A DNA stretch of 64,000 bases from Stutzerimonas stutzeri (GTDB lineage: Bacteria > Pseudomonadota > Gammaproteobacteria > Pseudomonadales > Pseudomonadaceae). Made by a program: the position numbers and the translations under genes. Within the stretch, counting starts at the first letter, position 1; the number at the start of each line of letters is the position of its first letter. Below the pieces are notes generated by a model. It worked only from the letters and a program-made list of their open reading frames with translations. It did no database searches and was not told where the DNA came from. Positions 1-9,288 of this stretch are shown piece by piece. The DNA is taken from assembly GCF_024448955.1 (NCBI RefSeq), contig NZ_JAMOIH010000008.1, positions 62,001 through 126,000 of the forward strand. The letters run 5' to 3'.

Positions 1-536
1 TCGCTGGTCATCTGCGCCAGGGGGTTGAATTTGTACAGCGTGTGTTCAGGCGTTGAAAAAGCACTGTCGACTTCCAGCACCGAAACCTGACTCCGGGTAC
101 CGGGACTCTGGTCGCGGCGCTGGCCGGTGGCCCAGGCTCGAACGCCGGACAGTTTGCGCCGAAGCGGCTCGATCTTGCGGATGCCACAGCATTCGCCATG
201 GCCGTCGCGATAGAAACTGAACAATCCCTTTTCGTTGACCATCGGTTGGAGTAGGGCAGGATCGGGCGTCATGATCTCGATCGGAATGCCGTAGTGCTCG
301 CGAACCTGCTCGATGAAGCGATAGGTTTCGCTGTGCAGACGACCGGTATCGAGGCTGAACACTTTTACGTTTTTGTTCAGTTTCCAGGCCATGTCCACCA
401 GCACGACGTCTTCGGCGCCGCTGAACGAAATCCACAGGTCATCTCCGAAGAGGTCGAAGGCGAGCTTGAGAATCTCTTGCGGGGATTTGCCGGCATAGGC
501 CGCGGCCAGCTCGGCTACATCAAATTGGTGAGTCAT
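1..536 (-). CDS. cysH: Adenylyl/phosphoadenylyl-sulfate reductase CysH, partial (C-terminus outside window)
   Basis: This is the N-terminal 178 residues of an assimilatory APS/PAPS reductase, which reduces activated sulfate to sulfite with thioredoxin for cysteine synthesis in the cytoplasm. The translation begins [14 protein letters not shown] and shows the PP-loop region ([17 protein letters not shown], residues about 35-51), the SLDTGRL motif, and the Cys pair of ECCGIRK at residues 116-117. That pair is typical of the 4Fe-4S, APS-using branch; the matching C-terminal CxxC lies beyond the window. The ATG ends at base 536. It is divergent from thrH, as in P. aeruginosa. Family call is firm; APS rather than PAPS preference is inferred from the Cys pair. 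Confidence 0.93.
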   Translation of the reverse strand, partial: MTHQFDVAELAAAYAGKSPQEILKLAFDLFGDDLWISFSGAEDVVLVDMAWKLNKNVKVFSLDTGRLHSETYRFIEQVREHYGIPIEIMTPDPALLQPMVNEKGLFSFYRDGHGECCGIRKIEPLRRKLSGVRAWATGQRRDQSPGTRSQVSVLEVDSAFSTPEHTLYKFNPLAQMTS

Positions 537-722
537 CAGGCGGCTTCCTTGATTGGCGCTTGGGGCGCTCTGCTGGCCGCGGATGGTAACAAATAGGCTT
601 TATGACGCTAAATAACGTTTGCTGAGGCTCCGCCTAACTTTAGTGAATAAGGCGTCGCGTTGCACCGCTCCGCCCTTGTCGTTAGAGTGCCGCTTCAATT
701 TTTCTGCTTTAAGGAGTGGCCC

Positions 723-1340
723 GTGGAAATAGCCTGTCTTGACCTGGAAGGTGTGCTGGTTCCAGAAATCTGGATCGCCTTTGCCGAGGCCACTGGAATC
801 GAATCCCTCCGGGCGACCACGCGGGACATTCCTGACTATGACGTGCTGATGAAGCAGCGGCTGCGCATCCTCGACGAGCACGGTCTGAAATTGTCGGATA
901 TCCAGGCCGTCATCGCGACCCTGAAACCGCTCGATGGCGCCGTCGAGTTCGTCGACTGGCTGCGCGAGCGCTTCCAGGTCGTGATCCTGTCGGACACGTT
1001 CTATGAGTTTTCGCAGCCGCTGATGCGTCAGCTGGGCTTCCCGACGCTGCTTTGCCATCGCCTGATCACTGACGAATCAGGGCGTGTCGTAAATTACGAG
1101 CTGCGCCAGAAAGACCCCAAGCGGCAGTCCGTGATCGCTCTGAAGAGCCTTTACTACCGCGTTATCGCAGCTGGTGATTCGTACAACGACACCACCATGC
1201 TCTCCGAGGCCCACGCCGGCATCCTCTTCCATGCGCCGGACAACGTCATCCGTGAGTTTCCGCAGTTCCCGGCTGTGCATACCTTCGAGGCGCTGAAGCA
1301 AGAATTCCTGAAGGCGTCGAACCGAGAGCTATCGCTGTAA
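723..1340 (+). CDS. thrH: Bifunctional phosphoserine phosphatase/homoserine phosphotransferase ThrH
   Basis: This is a 205-residue HAD-superfamily enzyme. In P. aeruginosa ThrH dephosphorylates phosphoserine and can transfer the phosphate to homoserine, linking serine and threonine synthesis. The nucleophile motif DLEGVL is at residues 7-12, the LSDTFYEF segment carries HAD motif II, and AAGDSYNDTTML is HAD motif III/IV. I chose the GTG at 723 because the protein then begins (M)EIACLDLEGVL, as in known ThrH, and AAGGAG lies just upstream; the in-frame ATG at 660 would add an unconserved 21-residue tail. It sits beside cysH as in other Pseudomonas. Confidence 0.94.
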   Translation: MEIACLDLEGVLVPEIWIAFAEATGIESLRATTRDIPDYDVLMKQRLRILDEHGLKLSDIQAVIATLKPLDGAVEFVDWLRERFQVVILSDTFYEFSQPLMRQLGFPTLLCHRLITDESGRVVNYELRQKDPKRQSVIALKSLYYRVIAAGDSYNDTTMLSEAHAGILFHAPDNVIREFPQFPAVHTFEALKQEFLKASNRELSL

Positions 1341-1472
1341 GCGCGACGGTTAAAGCGACGAAGCAGGAAGAATCGAGATCAGGCCGATGGCAGCGCCCGG
1401 TAATGGAAGGCTCGACTTGATCTTCGAGTAGCGTTCAAGGCTGCCGGTGAGTTGTGCCTCGGGCTCACACTG

Positions 1473-2294
1473 CTAGCGCATTACCAGCTGTAACGCTGCA
1501 TCAAATGCCAGCATGTGCTGCTGTTTGATGCTCAGCTGGTTCTCACGCATTGCCTGCCAGACGGGCCGCCAGCCACCCAGTTCAAGTTCATCGAGGTGCT
1601 TGCTTTGGCGGTACTGGCGCTCGAAATGATCGCGGTGGCTTTTCTCAATAAGCTTATCGCCGAGCGCGGGAACTAGCAGGCCGCGGGCTGACATGCTGAC
1701 GGCGATAACAAGACCCGCCGGATCGAAATCGGGAAAGACGTGCAGACACACCGACTCAGGTAGCTGTGCAATCAGCTTTCGCGCGCCGCGAGCCAGACCA
1801 CCATGGCCTCGGTACAACACCAGGGCGTCGTTGAGCGCTTCGGGGATGCGGTACTCCTGCCACTGGTCAAAGCTGTCCAGGTTCTCTACCAACACGAGAT
1901 TGCGAACCTGTGCCAAGGCTAGTGTGTCCAGCGGGACTCGTAGGCTGAGTTCTGCGGGCAACTGCGGCAGAGGCGCGGGCAGGTTACCCTTGACCAGTAC
2001 GAAGTTATCGCCCGGGCGTTCCGATCCTAGCTTGTCATCTCGGAATTGGCGGGCAATCTCTGTGCGACTACCGGCAGGCGGTGGCGTTATCGGGTCCCAA
2101 CCCTCGACCCGGAGAAAAAACGTACGCAGCGCCCGGTAATCGGCGTCGTTCAAGTGCAGTTTGCCGCCGCGCCGCATGCCAATTTCGACATAGCGGCGGA
2201 TATCTTCCCAGGCTGCATTGAGAGACACCGAGGGTAACTGGTTGCGTACCGCACGGTGGACGGCATTGAAATGGCGCGTCACTAGGCCAACCAC
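1473..2294 (-). CDS. jetD: Wadjet nuclease subunit JetD / MksG (Toprim domain)
   Basis: This 273-residue protein is the putative DNA-cleaving subunit of the SMC-like anti-plasmid complex encoded upstream. A Toprim-like core is visible: the conserved glutamate motif LVLVENLDSF at residues 133-142 and the acidic motif HVFPDFDPAGL at 185-195, expected to bind metal. In Wadjet/MksG systems this subunit cuts closed circular DNA after loop extrusion. The GTG at 2294 overlaps the end of jetA by 13 bases; a second GTG at 2282, overlapping the jetA TAG by one base, is an equally plausible coupled start. It is the last gene of the four-gene operon. The family call rests on the Toprim motifs and the operon context. 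Confidence 0.85.
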   Translation of the reverse strand: MVGLVTRHFNAVHRAVRNQLPSVSLNAAWEDIRRYVEIGMRRGGKLHLNDADYRALRTFFLRVEGWDPITPPPAGSRTEIARQFRDDKLGSERPGDNFVLVKGNLPAPLPQLPAELSLRVPLDTLALAQVRNLVLVENLDSFDQWQEYRIPEALNDALVLYRGHGGLARGARKLIAQLPESVCLHVFPDFDPAGLVIAVSMSARGLLVPALGDKLIEKSHRDHFERQYRQSKHLDELELGGWRPVWQAMRENQLSIKQQHMLAFDAALQLVMR

Positions 2295-3502
2295 AGGGCA
2301 ATGTCCCGCACGATGTAATTGCCGTTGTAAATCGGATGGGACTCGCCCTGCAGGTCCAGCTCGAAATGACTCTTCTGGTCATCGGGCAGGGCTTCGTAGC
2401 CGCCGATCACCTGGTAGAGCCAGGATTCCGTTTCCCAGGGCAGCGCCTGTTGCGAATGCCAAGTCAGGGCGGTGACGGGGTGACCGTTCTCGATCACATG
2501 GCAGAGATAGTCCTGCACTGCTTCCTGAATCGGACTGGTCTGCACCTCGAAGCCTTCGACTTCCTGCAGCAGCAACTCTTCGGCTTCTGGTAGCGGGGTG
2601 AGCATATTCTCCGCTTGTTGCGAGGCCTTGATTTGCGCGAGTAGGGCGAGCAGGTCGGCTTCATGACTACTGGCATGGATGTTAACTGCGGCTGGGCCCA
2701 AGGTAGGCGGGGCCAGGCTGAAAAGCTGCGGCAATTGTGAGCGGGTCGTGTGGTTGCCGACCTGATAGTCCGGTTGCTGCTCGCCGTGCAGCAGCCAGCC
2801 CTTGAGCAGCAGGGTGCGACCTTGAATCTTTCGAAAGCGGCCCAGCAGCTCCAACAAACGGCCCTGGACGATACTCAGCTCCTGCGAACAGGCACTGACG
2901 CTGCGTTGCAGGCTGGCCACCAGCAGACGGCGTAGCTCTCTCAAATCCCCCGCGGTATCCGCCAGCTCTTGGAAATCGATCATTTCCAGTCCATTGAGCA
3001 GTTCGCTCACCTGCGACTGGGCCAACTCGTTTTCGCGGATTTTCGCAGTCAGGCTGCCGACGTAGCCGAACTCGTTGTTGATCCGGCTCCACAGCACTCG
3101 AATGCTGTGGCTCAGCCCTTCGGTAAAGCTGTAGACGTGCTCGCGTAAATCGGCCAGATAGGCGTCTGCCGCCGGGAAGTCACCCTGGTGATGGGCTTCC
3201 TTGTAATGCGCAGCCAAGGTCTTGAACGTCGCAAGCGTCGAGCCGGTGTTGGCGTCGATCTGCCGATTGCGGTCGTCGCGCAGCGCTTCCTCGAGTAGCG
3301 CGCGTACCACACGGCGCAAGTGCAGATCGGAGCCAGGCTCGGGGCGATACAGAATGCCGTCCTTGATCAGGCGCTCCTGTACGCCGGGCTCGAGGCTCTG
3401 GTCAGGCACAGAGCCAGCCAGATAGGCATCCATAATCGGTTCGGCATGGCGCCCCAGCTGGCGCAGGAAGCGCACGCCGGCCTGATGCAGGTTGTTGTTC
3501 AT
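2282..3502 (-). CDS. jetA: Wadjet/condensin kleisin subunit JetA / MksF
   Basis: This 406-residue, largely helical acidic protein fits the kleisin of bacterial MksBEF/JetABC complexes, which bridges the SMC heads and binds the KITE subunit. Homologues in Pseudomonas genomes often carry vague annotations. There is no catalytic motif to see. The assignment comes from its size, the long helices in residues 90-260, and its position between a KITE-like gene and a Toprim gene. The ATG overlaps the stop of jetB (ATGA), which implies translational coupling. Confidence is moderate for the protein itself and higher given the operon. Confidence 0.75.
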   Translation of the reverse strand: MNNNLHQAGVRFLRQLGRHAEPIMDAYLAGSVPDQSLEPGVQERLIKDGILYRPEPGSDLHLRRVVRALLEEALRDDRNRQIDANTGSTLATFKTLAAHYKEAHHQGDFPAADAYLADLREHVYSFTEGLSHSIRVLWSRINNEFGYVGSLTAKIRENELAQSQVSELLNGLEMIDFQELADTAGDLRELRRLLVASLQRSVSACSQELSIVQGRLLELLGRFRKIQGRTLLLKGWLLHGEQQPDYQVGNHTTRSQLPQLFSLAPPTLGPAAVNIHASSHEADLLALLAQIKASQQAENMLTPLPEAEELLLQEVEGFEVQTSPIQEAVQDYLCHVIENGHPVTALTWHSQQALPWETESWLYQVIGGYEALPDDQKSHFELDLQGESHPIYNGNYIVRDIALWLA

Positions 3503-4140
3503 ATCAGATTGCCCTGGCTGGAGGCTTCGGCACGCTCCTCCAGTGCTAGCCCTTCTGCTTCATCGATGAAACGGATCACTTCGTAGAGGTAATCCAGCTT
3601 ACCGGTGCCGAGAAATATCTGTTTGTCGGGATTTGGGCGCAACAAATAGCCCAGTTCGCACAGCTTTTTGAATACCTGCTTGATCTGGGCGTCAACGTTG
3701 CTACTGGTGGAGCGAAACAGGGCGTAATGGCTGATACGGTTGAGCTGCTCGCGAAACGCCGGCGTGTCTTCGACGATGCTTTGCAGTTCGTTGAGACGAA
3801 TCGGGCTTCCTTCCGTCAGCGGGGCGTCGTGGGCGCTGGCCTCCTGTACCAAGACCAGCCACTCCGCCAGCGGCGTCAGAGCATTGCAAATATCGCGGAA
3901 TTGCTGGCTGACGATCCGTCGCTCGGCGTCGCCCAACTGGCGATAGCCGCAGAAGAACACGTCGGAGTCGGCAGCGCCACCGACCGTGGCGACTACACGG
4001 TTGAGGGTGTTCAGGTACTCATCCACCTGTTCGCGGTTGGCCGGGTTCTTCAAGAATCGCCAGCCCTCTTCATTGCTGGTCCGGCAGATGAAGGACCCTT
4101 GCAGCAGTGATTCGATCACGTTGCCTTTGGTGGATAACAT
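3499..4140 (-). CDS. jetB: Wadjet/condensin KITE subunit JetB / MksE
   Basis: This 213-residue protein has the size and winged-helix-like appearance of MksE/JetB. The segment around residues 150-190 (QVFKKLCELGYLL...FLGTGKLDYLYEVI) reads as a wing followed by helices. KITE dimers bind the kleisin and DNA near the SMC heads. It is coupled at both ends, overlapping jetC upstream and jetA downstream with ATGA junctions, so the subunits are probably made in fixed proportion. The call depends mainly on operon context, because KITE proteins diverge strongly. Confidence 0.75.
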   Translation of the reverse strand: MLSTKGNVIESLLQGSFICRTSNEEGWRFLKNPANREQVDEYLNTLNRVVATVGGAADSDVFFCGYRQLGDAERRIVSQQFRDICNALTPLAEWLVLVQEASAHDAPLTEGSPIRLNELQSIVEDTPAFREQLNRISHYALFRSTSSNVDAQIKQVFKKLCELGYLLRPNPDKQIFLGTGKLDYLYEVIRFIDEAEGLALEERAEASSQGNLI

Positions 4141-7100
4141 CAGGCGGTCTCCCCGGTCATGCGTGCCTTGAGGCGTTCGCCAATCACGTCCAGGCGCGGT
4201 TTGACCACCTGCAACTGGCGGGTCTGTTTGTTGACAATGTAACGATTGGCAAACAGCGACAGCACTTCAGAGTCCGGGTTAGGGAAAGCGCCGAGGATGC
4301 GGATCGAGTTATTGCCGCAAGCATCGAAGATTTTCTTCACGTTGGCGTGGTGTAAGGTGCCCAGCTCGTCGATCGGCCAATGAATAACTGCGGGCGCGTT
4401 ACCTCGTAGCAGCCGAGTAAACGCCAGCAGAAACTTGCAGAGAATCAGATAAGCCATCCCGTGGCTGGAGGATTCATTGAGCTGGCGGTCGGTGCGGATG
4501 ACCAGATCGCTTCGGCCTTCACGTAGACGCAGTTCGATTTCCAATAAACCTGCAACACCGCTGTTCAACGCAGAGCGGCCAAGAACTTCCAATGCGCGGC
4601 GCATGCTGCCGGTGTAGTCGCCATTGGGCAGCTCGGCAAAGCCGCTTTCTTCCCAAGCCAGATAGGCACGAGCGAAGGCACGTAGCTCCGGCCAGAACTC
4701 CAGTTCGGTGATGCGCGAGCGAATCGTCACCGCGGAATTGGATACGCCTTCGAGAAGCAGGTCCTCGCTGACTTCACGAGTGATGCGGGCGCTCTGGTTG
4801 GCGATGCGTTTATCGATATCCGTCAGAATATCGAAGAAGGTAAACAGCTCATTACCGAAGATCCGCCCTTGCTCGCGCAGGCCGTTGAGGCTTTGCGGTA
4901 CCAGCTTGTTGAGCAGCTCGTCGAGCGCCGGTACCAGGCGGCGGTAATCCAGACTGGGGATGCCGCGTTCGTTGATTCGGCTGCATTCTTCACGGCTGCG
5001 CTCCCAGGTTTCCGCCAGGCTGGAGCCGGACTTGCTTGCGATGAGGGTGTCGAAGCGGTCCACGTGCTGTTTGATGGCAGCGAGCAGGGCGTCGCGGTGA
5101 TGCAATTGTTCCTGGCCGTGCCGCAGACGCTCATCAAGCTCGCCTTCTGCGAGCGTGCCTTCGCGCGGCAGCTTGAGCTCGCCCAAACGACGCAGCAGTG
5201 TTTTCAAGCTGTCCAGCTGGTCGCCGACAATGATTTGAGCCTGCAGAGCCTGTTGTCGTTGCTTGTCTAGCGCGCCGCGGCTGGCCTTGAATTGGGCGGA
5301 AGCAGCGTCCAACTGCTGCCTGAGTTCGGTGGCCAGCACCTTCTGGTTGGTCAGCTCATCCTGTAGCTTGGGTTTGAGCTTCAGCCAGCTCAACGCATAC
5401 CACTCTTGGTAGCGGTTGACGTCGGCCCGGCGCGCCTCGGTGTCCCTGATGCGCTGGTCGAGCGCGCGCAGGTCGGTCCTGAGCTGGATGAGCTGGGTTT
5501 CATCCACGCCGCGAGATTTCAACTCGTTCCGATACCACTGTTCACAGGCGGCCAGCTCGGCTTTGCCGGTGCTTCGCTGGTTATCGATTTGGGCCTTGAG
5601 TTGTGCCATGCGGTGGTCCAGATCGCCGATCACTTGCTGCCAATGGGCAAGTGTCTCTATCCGTGCTTCTTGGAGCTGCGCTTCCAAGTCCTCCAGCAGG
5701 CTTTCCTGTTCCAGCTGGAGTTGCTTGATCACGTTGCCCAAGTCACTGAGCTGTTTCTTGGCCTCTAGCCGTCGTTCGGCTAAGGCGGCTTCCAGACGCC
5801 CCTTGAGCGCAGCACGTTCTTCCTTGAGGCGCTGATGATCACTCTTGCGGTTTTGGAGTTCGGTACGGGCGACCACAAGGCGGGGGTTGAGTACGTCCAG
5901 GGCTGCACTGGTTTCCGCCAGTTGGTGCTCTGTCTGCTGCTGCTGATGCTGCGCATCCTGCAGGTTGTCTTCGGCGAGCTGCAGGCGATGGCGCAACTCG
6001 GCTTCGCTAGCCGCGTGCTCGGGTGTTTCCAGAGCAGCCAATTCGAGGTGCACGCCATACAGGCTATCGCTCTGTGGCTCGCTGAGTGCCGGTTTGAGGT
6101 CGGTTCGCTGCAGCAGGGCAGGCTCGATCACCTTCCCCAGCTGCAATTCCCAATCAGGCTGTTCGCGGCGCAGGAATTCGAGCAAGGTGTTCTGGCGTGG
6201 GTAGAGGAGCTGTTCGGCCTCGTCCCGCGTCCGCTGACGCTCGGCCACGCGGCGAGCGGCCAGGTTGAGTTGCTGGCTGCCTTCTTCGCGCTGTCGTAGC
6301 AGCTTGCGTTCTTCTTGAATCAGGGTATCCAGCGTCTGGCTGGCTTCTTCTCGCTTGTGTTCGGCATCATCCAGACGGCGGTCGAAGATGTTCAGGCTAA
6401 GGACTTCTTCCTCGCTGTAGCTGAAACTGGCGATCTGCTGTTCCAGGCTGCGCTGTTCCAGCTGGACGGCGTGCTTCTGCTCGCGAAAGCGGCCGTCGGC
6501 CTCCTGCTGGTGATTCCCGAAGGATTTTTCCAACTGGCCAATGGCGTTGTTCTTCTGTTGGTTGCGTGCGGCCAGCTCGTCGTGCAGCTGACGCTCCTGA
6601 TCGTGCAGGCGCTCCAGCGCTTCCTGCTGTTGCTCCTGAATTTCCTGTTTGCGCTCCAGGTAGGCGTTCTGAACATCCGCATGCTGCTCGGTAAGCAGTC
6701 GCAGGCGCTCTTTGAGATTATTCAGTTCAAGCTTCCAGCCATCGAGCTTGTCCAGGTCGGCCTTGGCCTGATCGATGTTGGCGTCGAGGTAACCCTGATA
6801 TTGCTCCTCGATGTGGGTCAGCTGTATTTCTGCGCTTTCAATCTGGCCTTGGGCCTGGGAAAGCGAGAGGGAGAGCTCGTCGCGCTCGTCGCGCCACTTT
6901 TCTTCAAGCTGCTTGAGCGCGAAGCCGGTCTGTTCGAGTGTGTCCTTGAGTTGTTCCTGACGCGCAAACAGCACGGGCTCGTCAGTGCGATAGGCCAGCA
7001 GCAGGCCGCTCAGGCGAGCCTCGCAGCTTTGCAAGTCTTGATGGTCGCCTTCCAGTCGGGCGAATTCCGGACGAATCGCATCGAAGCCCTGAATCAGCTG

Positions 7101-7814
7101 GCTGTCGCGAATCCAGTCCTCGACCCGCTGCGGGTTCAGGTGAGTAGTCGGCGGTGTCACGCCATCCTCTTCGAGGATGGCCGCGATCATCGACTTGATG
7201 GTTTCCATCTTGCCTTCGCGTGAGTGCACGGCGCGCACCAGCTTTTCGATATGCCGTAGAGAATGCTCGCCCGCGCACAGGGAGAACTGGCGAGCCAGAC
7301 TGCGCAATTCGCTGCGCTGGTTGTCGGCAGCGAGTAGGCTGCGATCATTTTGAATGATCGCGCGGAACTGACGAGTGTTCAGCTGATTGGTCGTGGCCAC
7401 ACCCATCTGTTTAAAGTGGCGGCCCAGCTCATTCATGGTCAGGCAGCTGATGCGGTCGCCCTGGCGGTTCTTGATGTAATCGTCCAGTTCGAACGCCTTG
7501 TGCACCAGGCGGTAGTCAACACCCCTGCCGTCACTAGCGGCTGCGAGCACGGCCTGACACAGCTCGTCGTCCATGCGCCGGTACTCGAACACGATGAAGC
7601 TCTGGTCCGTAGGTAGATACCAGCGCTCGAAACTGTCGCGGGTGGAGGGCACCACGCGGCTCGGGTATTCGCCATAGAACACAGGTACCAGGCGCTGGAG
7701 GGTGGTTTTACCGGAAGCGTTGGTACCGCAGATGTTGGTGTGATCATCCACCACCAGCTCGACCACACCCATGAGGTGGGTGTTTATGAGAATGATGCGA
7801 TTCAGGCTGGGCAT
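4140..7814 (-). CDS. jetC: Wadjet SMC-like ATPase JetC / MksB
   Basis: This 1224-residue MukB/MksB-like SMC ATPase should drive DNA loop extrusion in a plasmid-restricting condensin. The Walker A motif GTNASGKTTL is at residues 30-39. Very long glutamine/glutamate-rich coiled coils fill roughly residues 320-960. Near the C-terminus are a signature-like SSSHGMAYLILCKFLLAF segment and Walker B (AVIHWPIDELGTLHHANV). I set the start at the ATG at 7814 (MPSLNRIILINTHL) because the P-loop then sits about 30 residues in, as usual; a longer frame adds 48 residues without family character. It is the first gene of the operon, 68 bases downstream of pabB on the same strand. Confidence 0.9.
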   Translation of the reverse strand: MPSLNRIILINTHLMGVVELVVDDHTNICGTNASGKTTLQRLVPVFYGEYPSRVVPSTRDSFERWYLPTDQSFIVFEYRRMDDELCQAVLAAASDGRGVDYRLVHKAFELDDYIKNRQGDRISCLTMNELGRHFKQMGVATTNQLNTRQFRAIIQNDRSLLAADNQRSELRSLARQFSLCAGEHSLRHIEKLVRAVHSREGKMETIKSMIAAILEEDGVTPPTTHLNPQRVEDWIRDSQLIQGFDAIRPEFARLEGDHQDLQSCEARLSGLLLAYRTDEPVLFARQEQLKDTLEQTGFALKQLEEKWRDERDELSLSLSQAQGQIESAEIQLTHIEEQYQGYLDANIDQAKADLDKLDGWKLELNNLKERLRLLTEQHADVQNAYLERKQEIQEQQQEALERLHDQERQLHDELAARNQQKNNAIGQLEKSFGNHQQEADGRFREQKHAVQLEQRSLEQQIASFSYSEEEVLSLNIFDRRLDDAEHKREEASQTLDTLIQEERKLLRQREEGSQQLNLAARRVAERQRTRDEAEQLLYPRQNTLLEFLRREQPDWELQLGKVIEPALLQRTDLKPALSEPQSDSLYGVHLELAALETPEHAASEAELRHRLQLAEDNLQDAQHQQQQTEHQLAETSAALDVLNPRLVVARTELQNRKSDHQRLKEERAALKGRLEAALAERRLEAKKQLSDLGNVIKQLQLEQESLLEDLEAQLQEARIETLAHWQQVIGDLDHRMAQLKAQIDNQRSTGKAELAACEQWYRNELKSRGVDETQLIQLRTDLRALDQRIRDTEARRADVNRYQEWYALSWLKLKPKLQDELTNQKVLATELRQQLDAASAQFKASRGALDKQRQQALQAQIIVGDQLDSLKTLLRRLGELKLPREGTLAEGELDERLRHGQEQLHHRDALLAAIKQHVDRFDTLIASKSGSSLAETWERSREECSRINERGIPSLDYRRLVPALDELLNKLVPQSLNGLREQGRIFGNELFTFFDILTDIDKRIANQSARITREVSEDLLLEGVSNSAVTIRSRITELEFWPELRAFARAYLAWEESGFAELPNGDYTGSMRRALEVLGRSALNSGVAGLLEIELRLREGRSDLVIRTDRQLNESSSHGMAYLILCKFLLAFTRLLRGNAPAVIHWPIDELGTLHHANVKKIFDACGNNSIRILGAFPNPDSEVLSLFANRYIVNKQTRQLQVVKPRLDVIGERLKARMTGETA

Positions 7815-7882
7815 TGGGTTTCTTCTATCAATGGTTATGTGTCCGACCGTGGACGGCAATTCGAGCCATGCCTGGCGCATGG

Positions 7883-9229
7883 TTAATGAGGAATGGTTTC
7901 CAGCACTTCCATAAGCACCTTGACCTTGCCTATGGACTCCTCGTATTCCGCTTGCCAATCAGAGTCTGCGACGATTCCGCCACCGCCCCAGCAGGTAACT
8001 TGCTGGTCTTTTATTAATAAGGTGCGGATGGCGATGGAGCTGTCCATCTCGCCACGAACATCGATATAAAGCAGCGAGCCGCAGTAAACCGAACGACTGG
8101 TGGCTTCCAGTTCGTCGATGATCTGCATCGCGCGGATCTTCGGCGCGCCTGTGATCGAACCGCCGGGAAAGCTGCCAGCAAGAAGATCGAACGCGTCTCG
8201 ACCATCAGCCAGGGTTCCGCTGACGCAGCTGACCAGGTGATGCACGTTGGGATAGCTTTCCAACGCGAAGAGCTCAGGCACCTGCACGCTGCCGATTCGG
8301 CAGCTGCGGCCGAGGTCGTTGCGCATCAGGTCGACGATCATCAGATTTTCCGCTCGATCCTTGTCGCTTGCCAACAGTGCTTGAGCTTGCTCCGCATCGG
8401 TGTGCGGATCCATGCCCCGCTGGCGGGTGCCCTTGATCGGCCGGGTCTCGACGCGACCTTCCTTTAGCCGAAGAAAGCGTTCGGGTGAAAAGCTGGCAAT
8501 AGCACCGCCGTCGAGCGCGATAAAGCCAGAAAAAGGCGTGGGGCAAACGTTACGCACGCGACGGTAAGCATCCCACTCATCGCCCTGACAGGGCGCCCGG
8601 AAGCGCTGGGCAAAGTTCACCTGATAGCAATCGCCTTCCTGGATATAGCGCTGGATCTTCTCGACGGCCTGCTTATAGCCATTAAGCTCGAGCTCGGCAG
8701 TGAACTTCGCCTGGAGCTCGAATGGCTGGTGTTCATATTCGGCATCGGTTTCGAATAACCGTATCAGGCGCTGGCGGTCTGTATCGCCAAGGTTGGGATG
8801 AAATACCAGATGGCTGCGCTTGAGCTGGTGATCGTTGATCAGTGCCCACGGGTAGAGGCCGAACCGGGCGGCGGGTAGCGCCAGGTCATCCAGGGCACGG
8901 TTCGGTAATGCCTCGAGCCGTCTGCCGAAGTCGTAGGCCAACAGGCCGATCAAGCCACCGGCAAAGGGTAGGGGGCAATCGTCAGGAATGTCGGCGCGGC
9001 CAAGCAGCTCGAGCGCCTGGCGCAGGCGTTGGAAAAAAGCTGCACCGGATTCGTCTGCACCGGGCTCGAAGATGCCGAGCGGCCAGGCGCTGAGCAGATC
9101 ATAGCGACCCCGCTCGGCGCCTGGCCTGCCGGAGTCCAGCAGCACCGCGCCGTGGGCGTGACGAATTCGCTCGAACCAGCTCGCGGGATCAGGTTTGTAT
9201 TCGAGGGTGTATAGGGTGCAGACAGGCAT
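7883..9229 (-). CDS. pabB: Aminodeoxychorismate synthase component I PabB
   Basis: This 448-residue enzyme converts chorismate plus ammonia, from the PabA amidotransferase, into 4-amino-4-deoxychorismate for folate synthesis. The chorismate-binding domain occupies the C-terminal half: the PIKGT motif with its catalytic lysine (RPIKGTRQRG), the MIVDLMRNDLGR segment, and SITGAPKIRAMQIIDELE. The N-terminal TrpE-like domain starts at MPVCTLYTLEYKPDP. I chose the ATG at 9229, which matches the family N-terminus, over the ATG at 9256, which adds nine residues. In P. aeruginosa pabB follows thrH directly; here the Jet operon lies between them. Confidence 0.93.
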   Translation of the reverse strand: MPVCTLYTLEYKPDPASWFERIRHAHGAVLLDSGRPGAERGRYDLLSAWPLGIFEPGADESGAAFFQRLRQALELLGRADIPDDCPLPFAGGLIGLLAYDFGRRLEALPNRALDDLALPAARFGLYPWALINDHQLKRSHLVFHPNLGDTDRQRLIRLFETDAEYEHQPFELQAKFTAELELNGYKQAVEKIQRYIQEGDCYQVNFAQRFRAPCQGDEWDAYRRVRNVCPTPFSGFIALDGGAIASFSPERFLRLKEGRVETRPIKGTRQRGMDPHTDAEQAQALLASDKDRAENLMIVDLMRNDLGRSCRIGSVQVPELFALESYPNVHHLVSCVSGTLADGRDAFDLLAGSFPGGSITGAPKIRAMQIIDELEATSRSVYCGSLLYIDVRGEMDSSIAIRTLLIKDQQVTCWGGGGIVADSDWQAEYEESIGKVKVLMEVLETIPH

Positions 9230-9288
9230 TGGCGATGATTGGCTGGACAGGAGCACCCGACCGCTGAGGGTCGGGCGAGAGCGGTGAG

